Below, one piece after another: positions 24,293-26,218 of a DNA stretch of 26,218 nt (within the stretch, counting starts at the first letter, position 1; every line of letters begins with the position of its first letter). Below the pieces are notes generated by a model. It had not been told where the DNA came from. It ran no database searches and was given only the letters and a program-made list of their open reading frames with translations. The stretch comes from Ceratorhiza oryzae-sativae (taxonomy: Eukaryota; Basidiomycota; Agaricomycetes; Cantharellales; Ceratobasidiaceae), in assembly GCA_030998015.1 (NCBI GenBank), contig JARWMV010000058.1, forward strand, positions 1 to 26,218, given 5' to 3'. Both the position numbers and the translations under genes were made by a program.

Positions 24293-24300
24293 TATATAAT
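24293..24300 (+). promoter_or_regulatory. TATA box, right palindrome gene
   Basis: TATATAAT lies 62 bp before the right-copy ATG, followed by a pyrimidine-rich leader (CTTCTCCTCAC) just before ATG. Confidence 0.7.
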
Positions 24301-24361
24301 ACCCAGTTCTCTATGCTCCCTCACCATCCACCGCTCATCGCTCAATTCTCTTCTCCTCACG

Positions 24362-24826
24362 ATGTCTCAGTTCAAGCCCCCTCAATTCTTCACTACCGTT
24401 AACTCTTGCGTCGTCAACGTTGGCGACGATGGCTCCGTTCAGTGGATCGCGGTCTCTTCGATTAGAAAAGCATATGCGCCGGATGGAGGTTCCTGTGAGT
24501 TTTGATGAGGACAAGCGCTCGCTTCTGAAGATTTCAATCATTAACCTGTCTGCACATTTAGCTGCTGTCGGGTCCCCGTACCCCGGAACAATCCTGTTCG
24601 GCCACAAGACCGACCTGGTAGAGTCGGCTGGGTTCACGGCTCGTTCGGGGTCGGGACAACTGGCTATTTTCATTGGGGACGCTGGGGACGACCACTCGTG
24701 CTTTGTAAGGAGCAGTTTCGTTGTGTTTGCTCTCGGATTTGATGACTGAGTTGGTGGACGTAGGTGCTTGTCGACTCCCCAAGCTTTGAAAGCACGTACC
24801 ATTCCGGAAATGGCAAATGGGTTTAA
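24362..24826 (+). CDS. Unrecognised 112-residue protein, right copy
   Basis: Model: join(24362..24494,24562..24704,24764..24826), 112 residues, phases 1 and 0. The start is fixed by the TATA box 62 bp upstream and by identical placement in the mirror copy. Features in order: MSQFKPPQFFTTVNSCVV, GDDGSVQWIAVSSIRK, AYAPDGGSSAVGSPYPGT, ILFGHKTDLVESAGF, SGQLAIFIGDAGDDHSCF and VDSPSFESTYHSGNGKWV. Without the first splice the frame stops at TGA shortly after the donor, so removal of the 67-bp intron is required for a full product. No domain was recognised; a small cytosolic beta-sheet protein is an inference from the hydrophobic pattern. The stop codon lies one base inside the palindrome edge, so the duplication ends almost exactly at the end of the coding sequence. 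Confidence 0.75.
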
Positions 24827-24827
24827 G

Positions 24828-25182
24828 TTTGATGAGATGAACCAGAATTCTTTAAGAGATGTGCAAGACCAGGAAGAGGGGTTCGAGTGTTTGTGTATAT
24901 GCTCGTTTCGAATGATGTTTAAATGAAGTCAAGTTATATTAGAAAGGAACGTCGCTGCGATAATTATGCGAGGCATGATGGCATGGGTCTGATGACTTCA
25001 ACATCAGATCACGAACAGTATCAGTTTACCTGCGTGGATATGACACCCAAAAGCAAATGATTCAGTGCATTGTTATACCAAGCACCGTGAATGCATTGCC
25101 TAATCGATGACTCTATATTCTATTTCATGGTATAATTACAAACGCGCAAAGGATACAGCGGAGTATATTCGGCACGATTCGA
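24828..25182. other. Intergenic between convergent genes
   Basis: AT-rich 355 bp between the 3' end of the right palindrome gene and the 3' end of the AAA ATPase gene. It should hold both 3' ends; no terminator element can be named and no frame is supported. Confidence 0.55.
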
Positions 25183-26218
25183 TCATGTACCGGGAGCCGG
25201 GGGTCCACCCCCGGGAGCACCGGGCGTGTACCCTGGGATAGTACGACCGTACACGGGGAATTTACCTGCACCAGCTTCAAATGTGCCTGCGGTGCCGGGA
25301 GGAACATAATTCGGAGGGACGTACCCACTGACTCCCGGAACGCCAAGCTTGGCATCACCCGCCAGTGGGATAGCTCGGACCGGTTGAACCTAGACCAGCC
25401 CCGCCCAGGCTGCTATAGTCCAACCCAGACGGGACCGAGTCGAGAGGACCCGAGTCCCAACGATCCTGAGCTAGAGGAACCAACGCCACTGAAACCACCC
25501 GAGCCCAGGGCTCCTGAACCTTGCCGGCTCGAACTCAGGGCAGAAGCCCGCAGTCCAGCCGAGCCAAGCCCTGTAGAACCGGGACCGCCTGTACTGTAGC
25601 CCGAGATTCCGTTAACTCCAGGTATAGCGGTCGACCCCGGGAGAGACGAGTTACCACCTCCATAAATATATGACAGGGATCCGGGTTTGCGAGGCTGGTC
25701 ACGACCGCCGGTGCCAAATTGGGTGTTCCATTTGCGAAGCTCACTCAGCGAACCTTGAGACTCGGATGACGAAGGAGCGACATCCATGAGCGCACGTTGA
25801 AAATGAGCAGCATTGAGAATACGAGGTTTGATCGGTTCTGCTTTTTCCGCTGGCGTTACTGGCGCCCGTTGAAGCACTGGATGCAGATTTTGATTTGGGG
25901 TCTGAGACGCTCTGCCAAGACTCGCCATCGGACGAGTCAGAGTCTTGCTTTGAGGCATCATCAGATTTGGCCTCGGCAGCGTCATTCGAGTCATCCTTTT
26001 TGGCAAGCCAAGGCAGCTTGACAGTCTCCTTCAGCGCATCCATAGCGGCAGCAACACATAGGTCTGAAGGTACTGATTAGCAACGTCTAGGGGGGGGAAA
26101 ATCCAGACTCACGCTTTATATCCGACCCACTGAACCTATCAGTCCTCCTCGCCAGCTCCTTAATGTCCACATCGGGTGCCAACTTGTCATCGCGAAGCAT
26201 AATCTTCAAGATCTCCTC
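25183..26218 (-). CDS. AAA ATPase, C-terminal part (partial, frame breaks)
   Basis: The gene enters from the right edge. Exon 26113..26218 reads EEILKIMLRDDKLAPDVDI and then ELARRTDRFSGSDIK; a 49-bp intron (26064-26112) leads into LCVAAAMDALKETVKLPW. This is the end of an AAA domain: the RRT-x-x-FSGSD(I/L)K helix and the following C-terminal subdomain are typical of the meiotic clade (Msp1/ATAD1, spastin, Vps4). An acidic Ser-rich linker follows, then PRILNAAHFQRAL and SLSELRKWNTQFG, the closing helices of these ATPases. Linker and closing helices are in different frames; one extra base in the GGG at 25865-25867 (coding strand) would explain it. The tail is Gly/Ser/Pro-rich; the present frame stops at 25413, but two more GGG runs (25456-25458, 25358-25360) with one extra base each would extend it to the TGA at 25183. 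Walker motifs lie outside the window. Confidence 0.7.

Larger units (their letters stand above)
23135..24827. repeat. 1.7-kb near-perfect palindrome
   Basis: The left arm 23135-23956 and right arm 24006-24827 are reverse complements about a 49-bp loop (23957-24005), with arm length 822 bp and no indel between arms: every mirrored coordinate pair sums to 47962. The inner part (about 23505-23956, including the promoter and the first 90 codon bases) differs at about one site; the outer part (23135-23505) differs at about 18 sites. Each arm contains one complete small gene transcribed outward and one promoter. The loop itself holds a smaller AGATAC...GTATCT inverted repeat. No target duplication was recognised at the edges. 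Confidence 0.95.

Noticed and set aside
23602..24360. Mirror-image open frames in the palindrome centre
   Set aside because: They are identical in both arms only because the DNA is palindromic; they overlap promoters and have no splice or start support.

Overview
The window looks like nuclear DNA of a filamentous basidiomycete, most likely an Agaricomycete of the Rhizoctonia/Ceratobasidium type. The reasons are dense GT-AG introns of about 45-60 bp, multi-exon genes, fungal cell-wall glucanases (GH131 and GH5), a DUF6698-like protein, and a C1D/Lrp1 exosome cofactor. The species is an inference; no marker gene was available. All gene models were built by hand from splice signals and reading-frame continuity.

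Layout. Positions 1-3300 are an AT-rich repeat region. It holds a possible LTR at the left edge, a clear solo LTR (448-974) with a perfect 5-bp target duplication, and a large nested inverted repeat (1192-2570). From 3324 the composition shifts and genes begin: a five-exon DUF6698-like gene (3324-4349, +), an LRP1/C1D exosome cofactor (5627-6834, -), a divergent GH131 glucanase (7488-8781, +), a large uncharacterised gene with two frame breaks (9201-10831, +), and a GH5 exo-beta-1,3-glucanase with two frame breaks (12143-14008, +). An old inverted duplication follows (14886-15824). Next come a beta-trefoil pseudogene (15964-16282), an intact beta-trefoil gene of the same family (18029-18671), an unknown gene with a frame break (19470-20169), a decayed unknown gene (22052-22975), and a large, nearly perfect palindrome (23135-24827) with one small intact gene in each arm, transcribed outward. 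The right edge holds the C-terminal part of an AAA ATPase gene (25183 to beyond 26218, -).

Three themes stand out. First, the window has three long inverted duplications of different ages. The youngest carries a divergent pair of an unrecognised 112-residue protein gene and shows a divergence gradient that suggests gene conversion near its centre. Second, a small beta-trefoil family (resembling fungal protease inhibitors of the I66 type) has one live and one dead copy with matching exon structure; the dead copy carries a stop codon that one C-to-T change would explain. Third, many of the frame breaks sit in short homopolymers, in otherwise well-spliced genes, including the conserved AAA ATPase. 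Assembly indels are therefore a serious alternative to pseudogenisation. LRP1, GH131, DUF6698, the live beta-trefoil gene and both palindrome genes read through without any break.
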